A DNA stretch of 64,000 nucleotides from Porodaedalea pini (taxonomy: Eukaryota > Basidiomycota > Agaricomycetes > Hymenochaetales > Hymenochaetaceae): positions 2,294,001 to 2,358,000 of the forward strand of contig NBAY01000001.1 in NCBI GenBank assembly GCA_002794775.1. Direction: 5' to 3'. Below are positions 11,468 through 20,580 of the stretch, piece by piece; positions within the stretch are counted from its first letter, which is position 1; the number at the start of each line of letters is the position of its first letter. Below the pieces are notes generated by a model. That model searched no databases, was not told where the DNA came from, and saw only the letters and a list, made by a program, of their open reading frames with translations. Both the position numbers and the translations under genes were made by a program.

Positions 11468-12404
11468 TCAGGCGCACATGACCGACATATACTATTTAAG
11501 GAAAGTGCGCGGGAGTCCCCCCCTCCCGCAGTCTCTGCTCCCTACTGTCACCCCACTGCCCAAAATGCCCCCTGCTGCCTTGTACAATAACCAGAACAGA
11601 CATCGCCACCAATTAACAACGCCGCCGCCTTCTGACCCACCTGTACGACCCAGCTTGGACGTGCCTTTGCAGGACTCATCGCCGACCAACAACAGCGAGG
11701 ACGCCCCTCCCCCCAAGCATCGAAGACTCATAACTGACATTACTACAGTTAGGAGGGGAAGGAATAAGGCTGCCATGTAAGTCTTCATTTCTCTGTTTCG
11801 AATCTACTGATATGTGAGTGCATACACAGACGGAAGGATTCGACGGTGGCACGCATCCTCCAGCTCGCTCAATTCATCAAGCGTGGCATCGACCTCTGGA
11901 CACACATACCTCAGGCTATCAATGTCGGAACGGCCGCTGAGCTCTTGGAGCAATACAAGACCATGGACCCGTCGGACGATGACTACAACGAGGACGACAA
12001 GAAGGATGCTGAACTAATTCTTGAGAACTGGTGAGCTAGAACCTCACTATATGCATGATATCTGACTACCGTTTGCTTTCTTATGTAGCTCGAAGGAGAA
12101 GGACACACTCATCAAGGCTTTTAAAGGCATCATGGCGTTGTTTTCGACGCATATCAAATATATCGACGCTCTGAATGACGAAGAAGCGGCGGACCTCTGG
12201 CACCAGGTAAGTGATTTGCCAGAGAGATGTCTTCTTTTATGACTCTCGCATCTACGTTACAGGTCAATATGGCTGCAGAGCAAGGTCGTAACAATGACAC
12301 GGCAAGTATCAAGGCTAAGGCGCACAAATATGTGCTCAAGACCGGCCAGCCATTCCCGCCGATCGATGACGACAAGTCAAAGTATGGTACCAGTCATCCA
12401 CAGC

Positions 12405-12409
12405 TTCTG
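12405..12409. repeat. Target-site duplication TTCTG (left)
   Basis: TTCTG directly precedes the 5' LTR and is repeated at 18729-18733 directly after the 3' LTR. A 5-bp duplication is the usual product of Ty3/Gypsy integrase. Confidence 0.95.
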
Positions 12410-12833
12410 TGTCAGGACTCGAACTTTCCCTTTTCTTTATTTCCCCTTTTCCTTTTTCGTTTCTGTTAATTGCTCCTTTTCATTATCTTTAATCATCTTT
12501 CCAATCACTTCCCACACTCCCTCTACACGACCTTCATTCGTTCCATTCCCACTCGTTATGTAATGTTAGGTAATATAGTATCACGGTCGTCGCTATATAA
12601 GGTCTCAGGAATCGCATGAACTCCTTGTTCTGCTTTTCCTCTTACCTCCGCGTCGACCTAGGTGAGACTCGTCCCCCTTGTATTAGTCTAGTCTTGTATT
12701 AATCCTCTTACCTCCGCGTCGACCTAGCCTGAGTACAGCGTGTCCCGAGTCCCCGCTCGAGTATAGCACGTCCCAGACGACAGTCAGCCGAGGCCTGCCC
12801 AGTCCGAGTCGTCTCCCGGACTCCCGCCTAACA
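12410..12833 (+). repeat. 5' LTR of Gypsy copy 1
   Basis: Runs from TGTCAGGACTC to CGCCTAACA, so it has TGT...ACA ends, and matches 18305-18728 with no difference seen. It holds a TATATAA box at 12594-12600 and a predicted transcript start at about 12627. An internal direct repeat of CCTCTTACCTCCGCG-type text ending CGACCTAG occurs at about 12639-12661 and again at about 12706-12728, within the presumed R/U5 part. Confidence 0.95.
12594..12637 (+). promoter_or_regulatory. LTR promoter: TATA box and self-primer sequence
   Basis: TATATAA at 12594-12600 is followed 33 bases after its first base by GTTCTGCTTTT (12627-12637). That is the usual distance from TATA to transcript start, so this 11-mer would be the 5' end of the RNA. 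It is the exact reverse complement of the primer-site sequence at 12835-12845. Confidence 0.65.
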
Positions 12834-12834
12834 T

Positions 12835-12845
12835 AAAAGCAGAAC
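12835..12845 (+). other. Primer-binding site of the self-priming type
   Basis: AAAAGCAGAAC starts one base after the 5' LTR. It is perfectly complementary, over 11 nt, to GTTCTGCTTTT at 12627-12637 in the same transcript. Tf1 of fission yeast primes reverse transcription by folding the first 11 nt of its own RNA onto the primer site, which matches this arrangement. No TGG-starting tRNA-type primer site is seen at this place. Confidence 0.7.
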
Positions 12846-13598
12846 CCCACCCAGGCTCATCCCCAGCGTACATCGTCGCTGTCGACTCGCCTTCACTCGG
12901 TCTAGAGGAGCGCTCCCCTCGACGGACTTGACGTGTAAAACCCCTGAACGACAACCCTCAACCCTGCCCGGGCGTTTTCGAACGTTCGTGTATTAAGTAA
13001 TCCGACTTTCCCCGACCTTTACCGCATTTGGACGCCTACTCGACCTTGGAGGACCTGACGCCCTAATCGGGAAACCCTCTCCCACCCTGGCTCTCCGGAT
13101 TAGCCTCTGGTGGAGCACGCACCTGACGTGGACGTGGGTAACCAGACGAGTACAAACTTCGACGACAATCTCGTTTGTAATCTCACTCGGATCCTACCGC
13201 CTCGTCATCAACTTCGCTGACGAACCCGCTCAACGTTGGCGTAACCCCGGATCGAACACGCAACCGATCCCTGTCCCACCGCCAACGTCAAGATAGATCT
13301 CACCGACGAACAGCGACGGGCCCTTCCTGCCTCAGCCCGTTGGGATCCAGATTGACCAGGCTACGTCGCGACCAATAATAGCGGCGTCACTCACGACATC
13401 TGGTGGAGTGAAATCCGGCACGGCTGGTATTCGTCAGACGAACGAGGAAGGAGAGCAAGGTGGCCTCCAGCTACCCCATCGTCACCCGCACCGTCAACAT
13501 CTACGGTGAACCTACCACCGACTCCGGGTCCTTACCGCGAGACCAACAGAGATCCCTCACCGCCGACTCCCCCAGAACCTTCAACACCCGAACCCGCG
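12846..13598 (+). other. Untranslated leader of Gypsy copy 1
   Basis: About 750 bases of leader between the primer site and gag. Short open frames are present. The homologous position in copy 2 that reads ATG (about 52800) reads ACG here, so the first good in-frame ATG is at 13599, with in-frame coding-like sequence reaching up to about 13506. Confidence 0.5.
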
Positions 13599-14678
13599 AT
13601 GTCAGCAGAAGGTTTCAGCCAACAGCAAATGGCGCAGATCGCGGCCATCGTTGCAAATGCCTTCGCCCATCAGGCGAACAACACCCCAGCACCGGTCGCG
13701 GCCGCTAACCCCCCGACCCCCAACATAGATGTCGCCCGACCACGTGAATTCACTGGTGGCGACGATTACCTCGACTTCAGACGCGAAGTCCTTCTTTTCG
13801 TGTCCGCGAACCCAAGCCGATACCCTACGTCGGAGAGTAAGATTTACGTAGCTCTCTCCTACCTGAAGGGTGGTAATGCGGCAACGTGGGCGCAGAACTA
13901 CGTCGAGGAGTCGACAACGGCGGGAATCGTTACCTTCACGGACAGCTGGGAAAGATTCCAGGAACGACTCGACGCCTCGTTCGACGATCCGAACCGAAAG
14001 GAAGCTGCGCTGAAGGATTTCCGGGAGAAGGTTCAGAAGGACCTCGCCGCGGATAAGTTCTTCCAACAACTTGACGTCATCATCAAGCGGGCGGAACTGA
14101 AAGACGACAGCGTTATCTGCGACCGCCTCAAGCGAGCAATGAACATCGAGGTAGTCCGCGGCGTGCTGAGGTCGACGCCCGTACCGACAACGTATGAGGC
14201 ATGGAAGAACAAAGCTATCGAGATCGATCGCGGAGAACAGCAGATCCGCGCGATTCAACGAGGCCGCCCGTTCATACCGCAACCTCGCCAACAACAACCG
14301 GCACCCCCCGCTCGGCGCCAAGTTGCAACCCCGCACGTCGACAAACGCGACGCGACCGGCGTCACGTTCGGAGGTATCGGACAACCGATGGACGTCTCTA
14401 TGAACGAGGCACGTCGCAGAAGAGCTTGCTGGATCTGTGGTCAAGAAGGCCACTTCAAGGACAGGTGCCCGCAGGGGAAACCGATTATCCAGCGTATGCT
14501 GGAACTGATGGCCCCTGGCGAACGCCGCATCCTCGCAGACGAGCTCGGAGTGATGAAGGAGTCAGCCTTCGAGGAAGTCGTAGACACTCGGAGGTCGACG
14601 GTGGAGGACTATGTGGAGGAAGGAGAGAATGACGAAGAGGTCGTCGACTCGCAGGGTTTTGCGAGTGGTCAGGCGTAG
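13599..14678 (+). CDS. Gag (capsid/nucleocapsid) of Gypsy copy 1
   Basis: About 359 residues from the first in-frame ATG at 13599; the frame is open from about 13506. It has a retrotransposon gag domain (DYLDFRREVLLFV, SYLKGGNAATWAQNY, TDSWERFQERLDASF) that builds the virus-like particle. Near the end is one CCHC zinc knuckle, CWICGQEGHFKDRCP, for RNA binding. It closes at TAG 14676-14678. Just before the stop lies a -1 frameshift signal leading into pol. An upstream proline-rich part (about 13506-13598) would be included if a non-ATG start is used. Confidence 0.9.
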   Translation: MSAEGFSQQQMAQIAAIVANAFAHQANNTPAPVAAANPPTPNIDVARPREFTGGDDYLDFRREVLLFVSANPSRYPTSESKIYVALSYLKGGNAATWAQNYVEESTTAGIVTFTDSWERFQERLDASFDDPNRKEAALKDFREKVQKDLAADKFFQQLDVIIKRAELKDDSVICDRLKRAMNIEVVRGVLRSTPVPTTYEAWKNKAIEIDRGEQQIRAIQRGRPFIPQPRQQQPAPPARRQVATPHVDKRDATGVTFGGIGQPMDVSMNEARRRRACWICGQEGHFKDRCPQGKPIIQRMLELMAPGERRILADELGVMKESAFEEVVDTRRSTVEDYVEEGENDEEVVDSQGFASGQA

Positions 14679-17600
14679 CCATCGGGGCGACTGACCGGGA
14701 GGAACAAGGGACTTTGAATCCGGACTCGTTAAAATATAACCAACCGTCTGTACAACACGTAGATGCGAACGACGTCGATGGTTTTCTGGAGTATGAAGTC
14801 CCCACCGGTGTGAAAAGAAGTGAAGAGTACGAGCGGTTGTTCATGAGAGGAACTGGCGGACGCCAGCTGGACCTTCTCCTGAACGTCGGACACAGTGTGA
14901 AGGGTGAAGTGAGGGAGGTAGACGCTCATGCACTCGTGGACTCGGGATGTACAGGATCGTGCATCGACGTGAGGTTCGTCGAACGGTATGGGCTAGAGAC
15001 GAAGCGGTATATCCGACCCCTTGCGGTGCTCAATGCCGACGGCACGCACAACGAAGCCGGGTTGATCGAGGAATACGTTGACGTTGAACTCACGATCGGT
15101 CATCATAAGGAACAGATCGTCCTGGCAGTAACCTCATTGGCGTCTTCTAACATCTTCCTGGGGTACGACTGGCTTCGACGACACAATCCAGAGGTCAACT
15201 GGAAGACGGGGACACTCGACTTTACTCGCTGTCCAGGTGAATGCGTGGTAGAGAAAGGCGACGAGAAAGGTATGCGGAGGGTGTGGAGAGCAGCAGAGGA
15301 GACGAGGAGGGTGAGAGAGGTGCGAATGGACAAGGAGTCCTGGCCCGCATACCTCAACGACTACGCCGACGTCTTTAGCGAAAAAGGCTTCGAAAAGCTA
15401 CCGGAACACCGACCGTGGGACCACGTCATCGACTTGAAGCCCGACTTCAAACCAAGTGACTGTAAAATCTACCCGCTCACGCCAACAGAGCAACAGTCAC
15501 TCAAGGACTTCCTCGATGAAAACTTGAAGTCGGGTCGCATTCGACGGTCGATATCGCCCATGGCGTCGCCCTTCTTCTTCATTAAGAAGGCCGACAAATC
15601 GCTACGCCCGATCCAGGATTACCGTAAGCTCAATGACGGTACGATCAAGAACAAGTATCCCCTCCCTCTCATTGACGAACTCGTCGACAAGGTCAAGAAA
15701 GCGAAGTACATCACTAAGCTTGACCTTCGCTGGGGGTACTACAATATCCGGATCCGCGAGGGTGACGAATGGAAAGCAGCGTTTCGCACAAACATGGGCC
15801 TCTTCGAACCGACGGTCATGTTCTTTGGTCTCTGCAACGCCCCGGCAACGTTCCAGGCTTTTGTCAATCACATCTTCAAGGAACTGATTTACGCTAACCT
15901 GATCATCGTATACCTCGACGACATATTGATCCTCTCGGAGACCATTGAGGAACATATAGACACGTCGAGGCGCGTCCTTCAGATCCTGCGAGAGAATGGC
16001 CTGTACCTGAAGCCGGAGAAGTGCGAATTTGACGCCAAGGTCGTCAAATACCTCGGCCACATCATCGGTAATGGCGAGATCAAGGCTGACCCAGCAAAGA
16101 CGGAAGCGATTGCGAACTGGCCGGTCCCACGAAACCTGAAACAGCTACAACAATTCCTCGGCATGGGTAACTGGCTACGACGGTTCATCAAGGACTACAG
16201 CAAGGTGGTCCATCCGCTGATGTCGTTAACGGGCAAGAAGGACTGGGTATGGGAGACCGAACAGCAGGAAGCGTTCGAGGAGCTGAGACGACGTCTCTGC
16301 TCACCTCCAGTCCTAGCCATTGCCAACGACGAGGGTCCTTTCCGCGTAGAAGCGGACTCGTCAAACTTTGCGCTCGGCGGTGTGTTGTTGCAAAAACAGG
16401 AAGGGAAGTGGAGGGTGATTGCCTATAGGTCAGAAGCACTCCTACCCGCTGAACGAAACTACGAGATCTACGACAAGGAGATGCTCGCGATCGTTTCGGC
16501 GCTCAAGGAATGGCGACAATACCTCCTCGGCGCTCGCCACACGATCGAAATCTGGTCCGACCACGCTAACCTCACCTACTTCAGGTCAGCGCAGAAGCTG
16601 AGCTACCGTCAAGCCCGCTGGCGAACCGAACTCGAAGAGTTTGACTTCCACCTCGAACACAAGTCGGGGAAGACAATGGGCAAGGCGGACCTATTATCGC
16701 GCAAGGCAGGTTACGACAAGGGCCAGGATGACAACGACGGCATCGTCTTCATCAAGGAAAAGTGGTTGAATCGTGGAATAGTGAGGACGTCGCGGGATGA
16801 AGTGTTGGAACGAGTGGGTGAAGCGCAGAGGGCACAAGACGAGTCGGAAAGGCCGACGAATATGGTAGAAGTCGACAGGTTGTGGCGAATGAAAGGCAAG
16901 GTGTACGTGCCGTCGACGATGAAGGAAGCGGTGTTGAGGGAGTGCCACGACTCAACCCTGGCAGGACATCCGGGATCGTCGAAGACGGTCGAACTGGTAC
17001 GCCGAGACTTCTGGTGGGCATCGATGTTCTCCGATGTCCGAGCATACGTCCGAGGATGTGACCGCTGCCAACGAACGAAGGCTCTGAGGGCATCAAGGTC
17101 GAGGCCACTTCATCCAAACGCGGTCCCTGAAGGTCCCTGGGAAATTGTCACGGTCGACCTCATCGGAGAACTCCCGGACTCCAAGGGGCACAACGCAATC
17201 TGCGTTGTCGTCGATAGGTTCTCGAAACAGATGCACGCGATCCCGACGACGACAAAATTGTCAGCGGAAGGCATGGCTCAACTGTACCGCGACCACGTCT
17301 TCCGTCTCCACGGCTTGCCAAAAAAGATCATCCATGACCGAGGCACGCAGTTTGATGCATCAATGATGAGGGAGCTGTACAAACTCCTACACATCGAAGG
17401 CAACCCGTCGACGGCGTATCACCCGCAAACGGACGGTCAGACGGAACGCGTCAACCAAGAGCTCGAACAGTACCTCCGGCTCTTCGTTGACCATCGGCAG
17501 TCAGACTGGAAAGACTGGCTCCCTCTCGCAGAGTTCGCCTACAACAACCGAGAACACTCGGCAACAAAGATGTCACCCTTCTACACGAACACTGGACGTC

Positions 17601-18304
17601 ACCCTAGGAGCTTCGACGCCGTACGAACTTCCTCTACCAACATGTCGGCAGAAGAATTCGCGAAGCACATCAAGGAGACCCATCGCGCGGCAAGGGACAA
17701 TCTGGTCAAGGCAGCAGAAGACATGAAACGCTACCATGACCGGACGGCAGGAGCATCGGTGGAATACAAGGCTGGCGACAAGGTCTTCCTTGACGGGCGA
17801 AACATCAGTACGGACTCGCTGACAAAGAAACTTGCAGACAAATGGTACGGCCCCTTTGACGTCGTCGACAAGGTAGGAGCGAGCGCGTACAAGCTCAAAC
17901 TCCCGAAGCGATGGAAAAAGGTCCACCCTGTCTTCAACGAAGCCCTGTTGAAACCCGCCGTTGAACCGTCTTTTGAGAGCCAGAAGCTACCGCCACCGCC
18001 GCCACCGGAAATCGTTGACAACGAAGAGGAATACGAGGTTGAAGAGGTCATTGACTCACGTCTGCACCGAGGTAAACTACAGTACCTCGTCAAGTGGGTC
18101 GGGTACAACGAACCGACCTGGCAACCGGAGACGGACTTCGGCGAGAACGCAAAGGAGGCAATTGCTGAATTCTACCTCAAACACCCCGGTGCTCCCCGCA
18201 AACTCGATATCCCTCGCTCACGACTCCGTCCGCTCTTCGTCGACACCGAGCCAGACGACCGCGATCTTGGTTGGTCGGGACGCCCAACCTTGAGGGGGGG
18301 GTAA
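14633..18304 (+). CDS. Pol polyprotein of Gypsy copy 1
   Basis: Open frame of about 1200 codons lying -1 to gag. Counting from 14714: aspartic protease with ALVDSGCTG at residues 73-81; reverse transcriptase with active-site YLDD at 400-403 (15911-15922); RNase H beginning near EADSSNFALGGV (about 16350); integrase with an HHCC zinc domain (GHPGSSKTVEL to RGCDRCQ, about 16967-17075) and catalytic acidic motifs TVDLIGE and HDRGTQFDAS; and a C-terminal chromodomain (YLVKWVGYNEPTWQPE, about 18080-18130) that usually steers integration by reading histone marks. No stop interrupts it. The first in-frame ATG is well inside the protease region, so translation most likely comes from frameshifting. 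Products are cut from the polyprotein by its protease. Confidence 0.95.
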   Translation, partial: RRGRRLAGFCEWSGVAIGATDREEQGTLNPDSLKYNQPSVQHVDANDVDGFLEYEVPTGVKRSEEYERLFMRGTGGRQLDLLLNVGHSVKGEVREVDAHALVDSGCTGSCIDVRFVERYGLETKRYIRPLAVLNADGTHNEAGLIEEYVDVELTIGHHKEQIVLAVTSLASSNIFLGYDWLRRHNPEVNWKTGTLDFTRCPGECVVEKGDEKGMRRVWRAAEETRRVREVRMDKESWPAYLNDYADVFSEKGFEKLPEHRPWDHVIDLKPDFKPSDCKIYPLTPTEQQSLKDFLDENLKSGRIRRSISPMASPFFFIKKADKSLRPIQDYRKLNDGTIKNKYPLPLIDELVDKVKKAKYITKLDLRWGYYNIRIREGDEWKAAFRTNMGLFEPTVMFFGLCNAPATFQAFVNHIFKELIYANLIIVYLDDILILSETIEEHIDTSRRVLQILRENGLYLKPEKCEFDAKVVKYLGHIIGNGEIKADPAKTEAIANWPVPRNLKQLQQFLGMGNWLRRFIKDYSKVVHPLMSLTGKKDWVWETEQQEAFEELRRRLCSPPVLAIANDEGPFRVEADSSNFALGGVLLQKQEGKWRVIAYRSEALLPAERNYEIYDKEMLAIVSALKEWRQYLLGARHTIEIWSDHANLTYFRSAQKLSYRQARWRTELEEFDFHLEHKSGKTMGKADLLSRKAGYDKGQDDNDGIVFIKEKWLNRGIVRTSRDEVLERVGEAQRAQDESERPTNMVEVDRLWRMKGKVYVPSTMKEAVLRECHDSTLAGHPGSSKTVELVRRDFWWASMFSDVRAYVRGCDRCQRTKALRASRSRPLHPNAVPEGPWEIVTVDLIGELPDSKGHNAICVVVDRFSKQMHAIPTTTKLSAEGMAQLYRDHVFRLHGLPKKIIHDRGTQFDASMMRELYKLLHIEGNPSTAYHPQTDGQTERVNQELEQYLRLFVDHRQSDWKDWLPLAEFAYNNREHSATKMSPFYTNTGRHPRSFDAVRTSSTNMSAEEFAKHIKETHRAARDNLVKAAEDMKRYHDRTAGASVEYKAGDKVFLDGRNISTDSLTKKLADKWYGPFDVVDKVGASAYKLKLPKRWKKVHPVFNEALLKPAVEPSFESQKLPPPPPPEIVDNEEEYEVEEVIDSRLHRGKLQYLVKWVGYNEPTWQPETDFGENAKEAIAEFYLKHPGAPRKLDIPRSRLRPLFVDTEPDDRDLGWSGRPTLRGG
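14654..14696 (+). promoter_or_regulatory. Predicted -1 ribosomal frameshift signal, gag to pol
   Basis: The heptamer GGGTTTT (14654-14660) sits in the gag frame as G GGT TTT, the X XXY YYZ pattern. A 6-nt spacer (14661-14666) is followed by GGTCAG (14667-14672), which pairs with CTGACC (14691-14696), giving a stem that encloses the gag stop. The pol frame is open from 14633, just after a TGA at 14630-14632, so the slip would fuse gag to pol without a gap. The same heptamer and stem arms are kept in copy 2. Confidence 0.65.
18290..18304 (+). other. Polypurine tract
   Basis: CCTTGAGGGGGGGGTAA-type text, with eight G residues, lies directly before the 3' LTR and would prime plus-strand DNA synthesis. 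The same G-run precedes the 3' LTR of copy 2 at about 59019-59030. Confidence 0.8.
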
Positions 18305-18728
18305 TGTCAGGACTCGAACTTTCCCTTTTCTTTATTTCCCCTTTTCCTTTTTCGTTTCTGTTAATTGCTCCTTTTCATTATCTTTAATCATCTTTCCAAT
18401 CACTTCCCACACTCCCTCTACACGACCTTCATTCGTTCCATTCCCACTCGTTATGTAATGTTAGGTAATATAGTATCACGGTCGTCGCTATATAAGGTCT
18501 CAGGAATCGCATGAACTCCTTGTTCTGCTTTTCCTCTTACCTCCGCGTCGACCTAGGTGAGACTCGTCCCCCTTGTATTAGTCTAGTCTTGTATTAATCC
18601 TCTTACCTCCGCGTCGACCTAGCCTGAGTACAGCGTGTCCCGAGTCCCCGCTCGAGTATAGCACGTCCCAGACGACAGTCAGCCGAGGCCTGCCCAGTCC
18701 GAGTCGTCTCCCGGACTCCCGCCTAACA
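18305..18728 (+). repeat. 3' LTR of Gypsy copy 1
   Basis: 424 bp, the same as the 5' LTR on visual reading, followed by target copy TTCTG at 18729-18733. Confidence 0.95.
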
Positions 18729-19618
18729 TTCTGCGGATGATTGTACCAATGTCGATTCTTCACAAAAACGGGGCAGACGCAGAGTAAGCTGATTATATGC
18801 ACTTAATTCGTCTCTGATTTTCACTGTAGTTTCGAGGCCGGCGTAAAGGCCAAGAAATACAAGATCGACCACAAGTCCATCCCGGCTTTTTTGTTTGATG
18901 CTGATTCATGGAACCCCCACGCTCCGGATGGAGGGTTGCTCAAAGGGCACTTCATCGTACGCGTAAGCCAACTTCCTTACCTTCTCTATTGTTCGCTGAC
19001 ATCCAACTTGCTCCAGGTCCTTCGTCACATCCTTACTGGCCCATCCTCTGCAAAAACGGAACCTGGCAAAAGAGGTAGGTCGACACGAGCAGGCAACGCG
19101 ACCATTGCCGGGCAGACTGAAGTCACACCCGAAATGATTGCGTATGCCTGCGTTCATGTAAGTTTCACACTCATCAAACCGTTAGTTGTTGTTAACTTCT
19201 ACTATATGATAGGCTCGTCACTTCATCTCGAAGCTCGAAGTATTCAGCGAAACCGATGAGCGGTTCAACGTAAAGAAATTTTACTATGATATTATCAGGC
19301 TTTTCGACAACAGGGAGTCCAAGTGGGTTAAGGATACTCTCGCTTGGTGGAACGAGTATGTACATCATCTAATCTAATTCTCACTCTAATGCCTTTTCCA
19401 GACAGGTTTTTGGCGCCGGTGCGGAAGACGAGGATGAAGAGGAAGACGACAACACGGACGAAGACGACAACACGGACGAAGACGAAACCTCCTTCGCGAA
19501 CATCCTAGCTATGCGAGAGGCCCGCGAAGCACAAGAAACAGTGCCTGAAGAGCCTGCGATAAGTCAAACTCAGCTCGACTCTCAGTATACTCAGGACGCA
19601 TTTCCTGACCTCCACTGA

Positions 19619-20580
19619 CTGCCCCCGACCCCCCCCCCCCTCTCTGGTTACGTGTGTTTCTGGTCCCTGTCGCTTTCATGCTCCTCAGCATCGTCTCTGC
19701 TCAGCTCGCTCATCGCAAACTCAACATTTCTTTCGCTCGCCTGCACTCGATGTATTCTCACTCTTGTCTCTCTTGCCGAACCAAGCAATATGCTGTCATC
19801 ACTATTATACACTGTCATCACTATTACCTGGATGCACCGCTATTACCATTCACTGCATTGCTGAAATATGAACTGTAGAACGGATAGCACTCATGTATCA
19901 TCATAACAAAAATACATTATTATTATATTATTTAAATGGTGTGATAATGAACCAGTAGACTTTCGGCCTCGTATAACGACTTGCAGACCTTATATAAGAA
20001 CTCTACCAGACACGACAAGAACCACAAGTAAGATATTCCCATGTCATTTTGAAGCTGCGCCGTATTCTCTTCTATATTTCTTCAGGGCCGGCCATTCTTG
20101 TAAGTGACGATCAGTATGACCTAACTTGGCAATATGCATTAGACTTGCGGCGATCTTGCGGCAACTTGTACATTTCTGATCATTTTGAAGCTGCGCTAGA
20201 TTCTCTTGTACATAATATACAAATTTTACATAATTTACTATCTTCTACGGCTATGTAAGCCCATGCAAGATTTTAGACTTTTTCGTGATGAAGCTGTCGT
20301 GTAAATGTTGTTTCAGACATTTTAGCATCACGTGAACAGAAAGCACGTGCGTGTTCTATCTTTAGATCCGACTCACCCGACTCTTCTGAGATTCGGATTT
20401 ATTAAAGCAACAATTTTATAACTTAGTCAGATAGTCTCACTCTACCACGCTACCAGATACAGTGTGGATAGAAGCCACTCATAATACTCCGGGTCAGTGA
20501 CATCGGCGATGAGACACTGAACTTATAGTAGACAAGTCCATGCTTGTGCCTGTAGCAAAGTAAGCTGCCTTTTCCATCTA
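19619..20580. other. Intergenic interval between convergent genes
   Basis: C-rich then AT-rich spacer between the DUF6698 gene and the kinase. A 30-bp imperfect direct repeat with core TCATTTTGAAGCTGCGC occurs at about 20043 and 20178. No exon is supported; the 69-codon frame at 20049-20258 only spans the repeat. Confidence 0.4.

Larger units (their letters stand above)
12410..18728 (+). mobile_element. Complete Ty3/Gypsy chromodomain retrotransposon (copy 1)
   Basis: A full 6319-bp element with two 424-bp LTRs, primer site, gag, pol, purine tract and 5-bp target duplication. Domain order gag, protease, reverse transcriptase, RNase H, integrase, chromodomain places it among Ty3/Gypsy chromoviruses. 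The primer arrangement (see 12835-12845) is that of the Tf1/sushi group. Both LTRs read the same base for base on visual comparison and gag and pol are open, so it is very young and plausibly mobile. It lies in an exon of the DUF6698 gene in the sense orientation. Confidence 0.95.
11565..19618 (+). pseudogene. DUF6698 gene split by a Gypsy retrotransposon
   Basis: A host gene resembling the DUF6698 family, common in agaricomycetes and of unknown function. Exons: 11565-11776, 11830-12030, 12089-12206, 12263-12409, then, after the retrotransposon and its second target copy, 18734-18783, 18830-18962, 19017-19157, 19213-19355 and 19402-19618. Family-like parts are the nucleolar-type basic start (PPPKHRRLITDI), HKSIPAFLFDADSWNPHAP, GLLKGHFIVR, LRHILTGPSS, RSTRAGNATIAG, VTPEMIAYACVH, FYYDIIRLFD, DTLAWWNEQVFGAG and an acidic tail. 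Ignoring the insertion and one TTCTG copy, the reading frame continues exactly (LL then RMIVPMSILHKNG), so the allele was intact before insertion. As it stands the frame enters LTR sequence and stops near 12469. Confidence 0.8.

Noticed and set aside
13602..14453. 283-codon antisense frame inside gag copy 1
   Set aside because: It lies opposite a clear gag domain and has no motif; GC-rich codon bias explains the open antisense frame.
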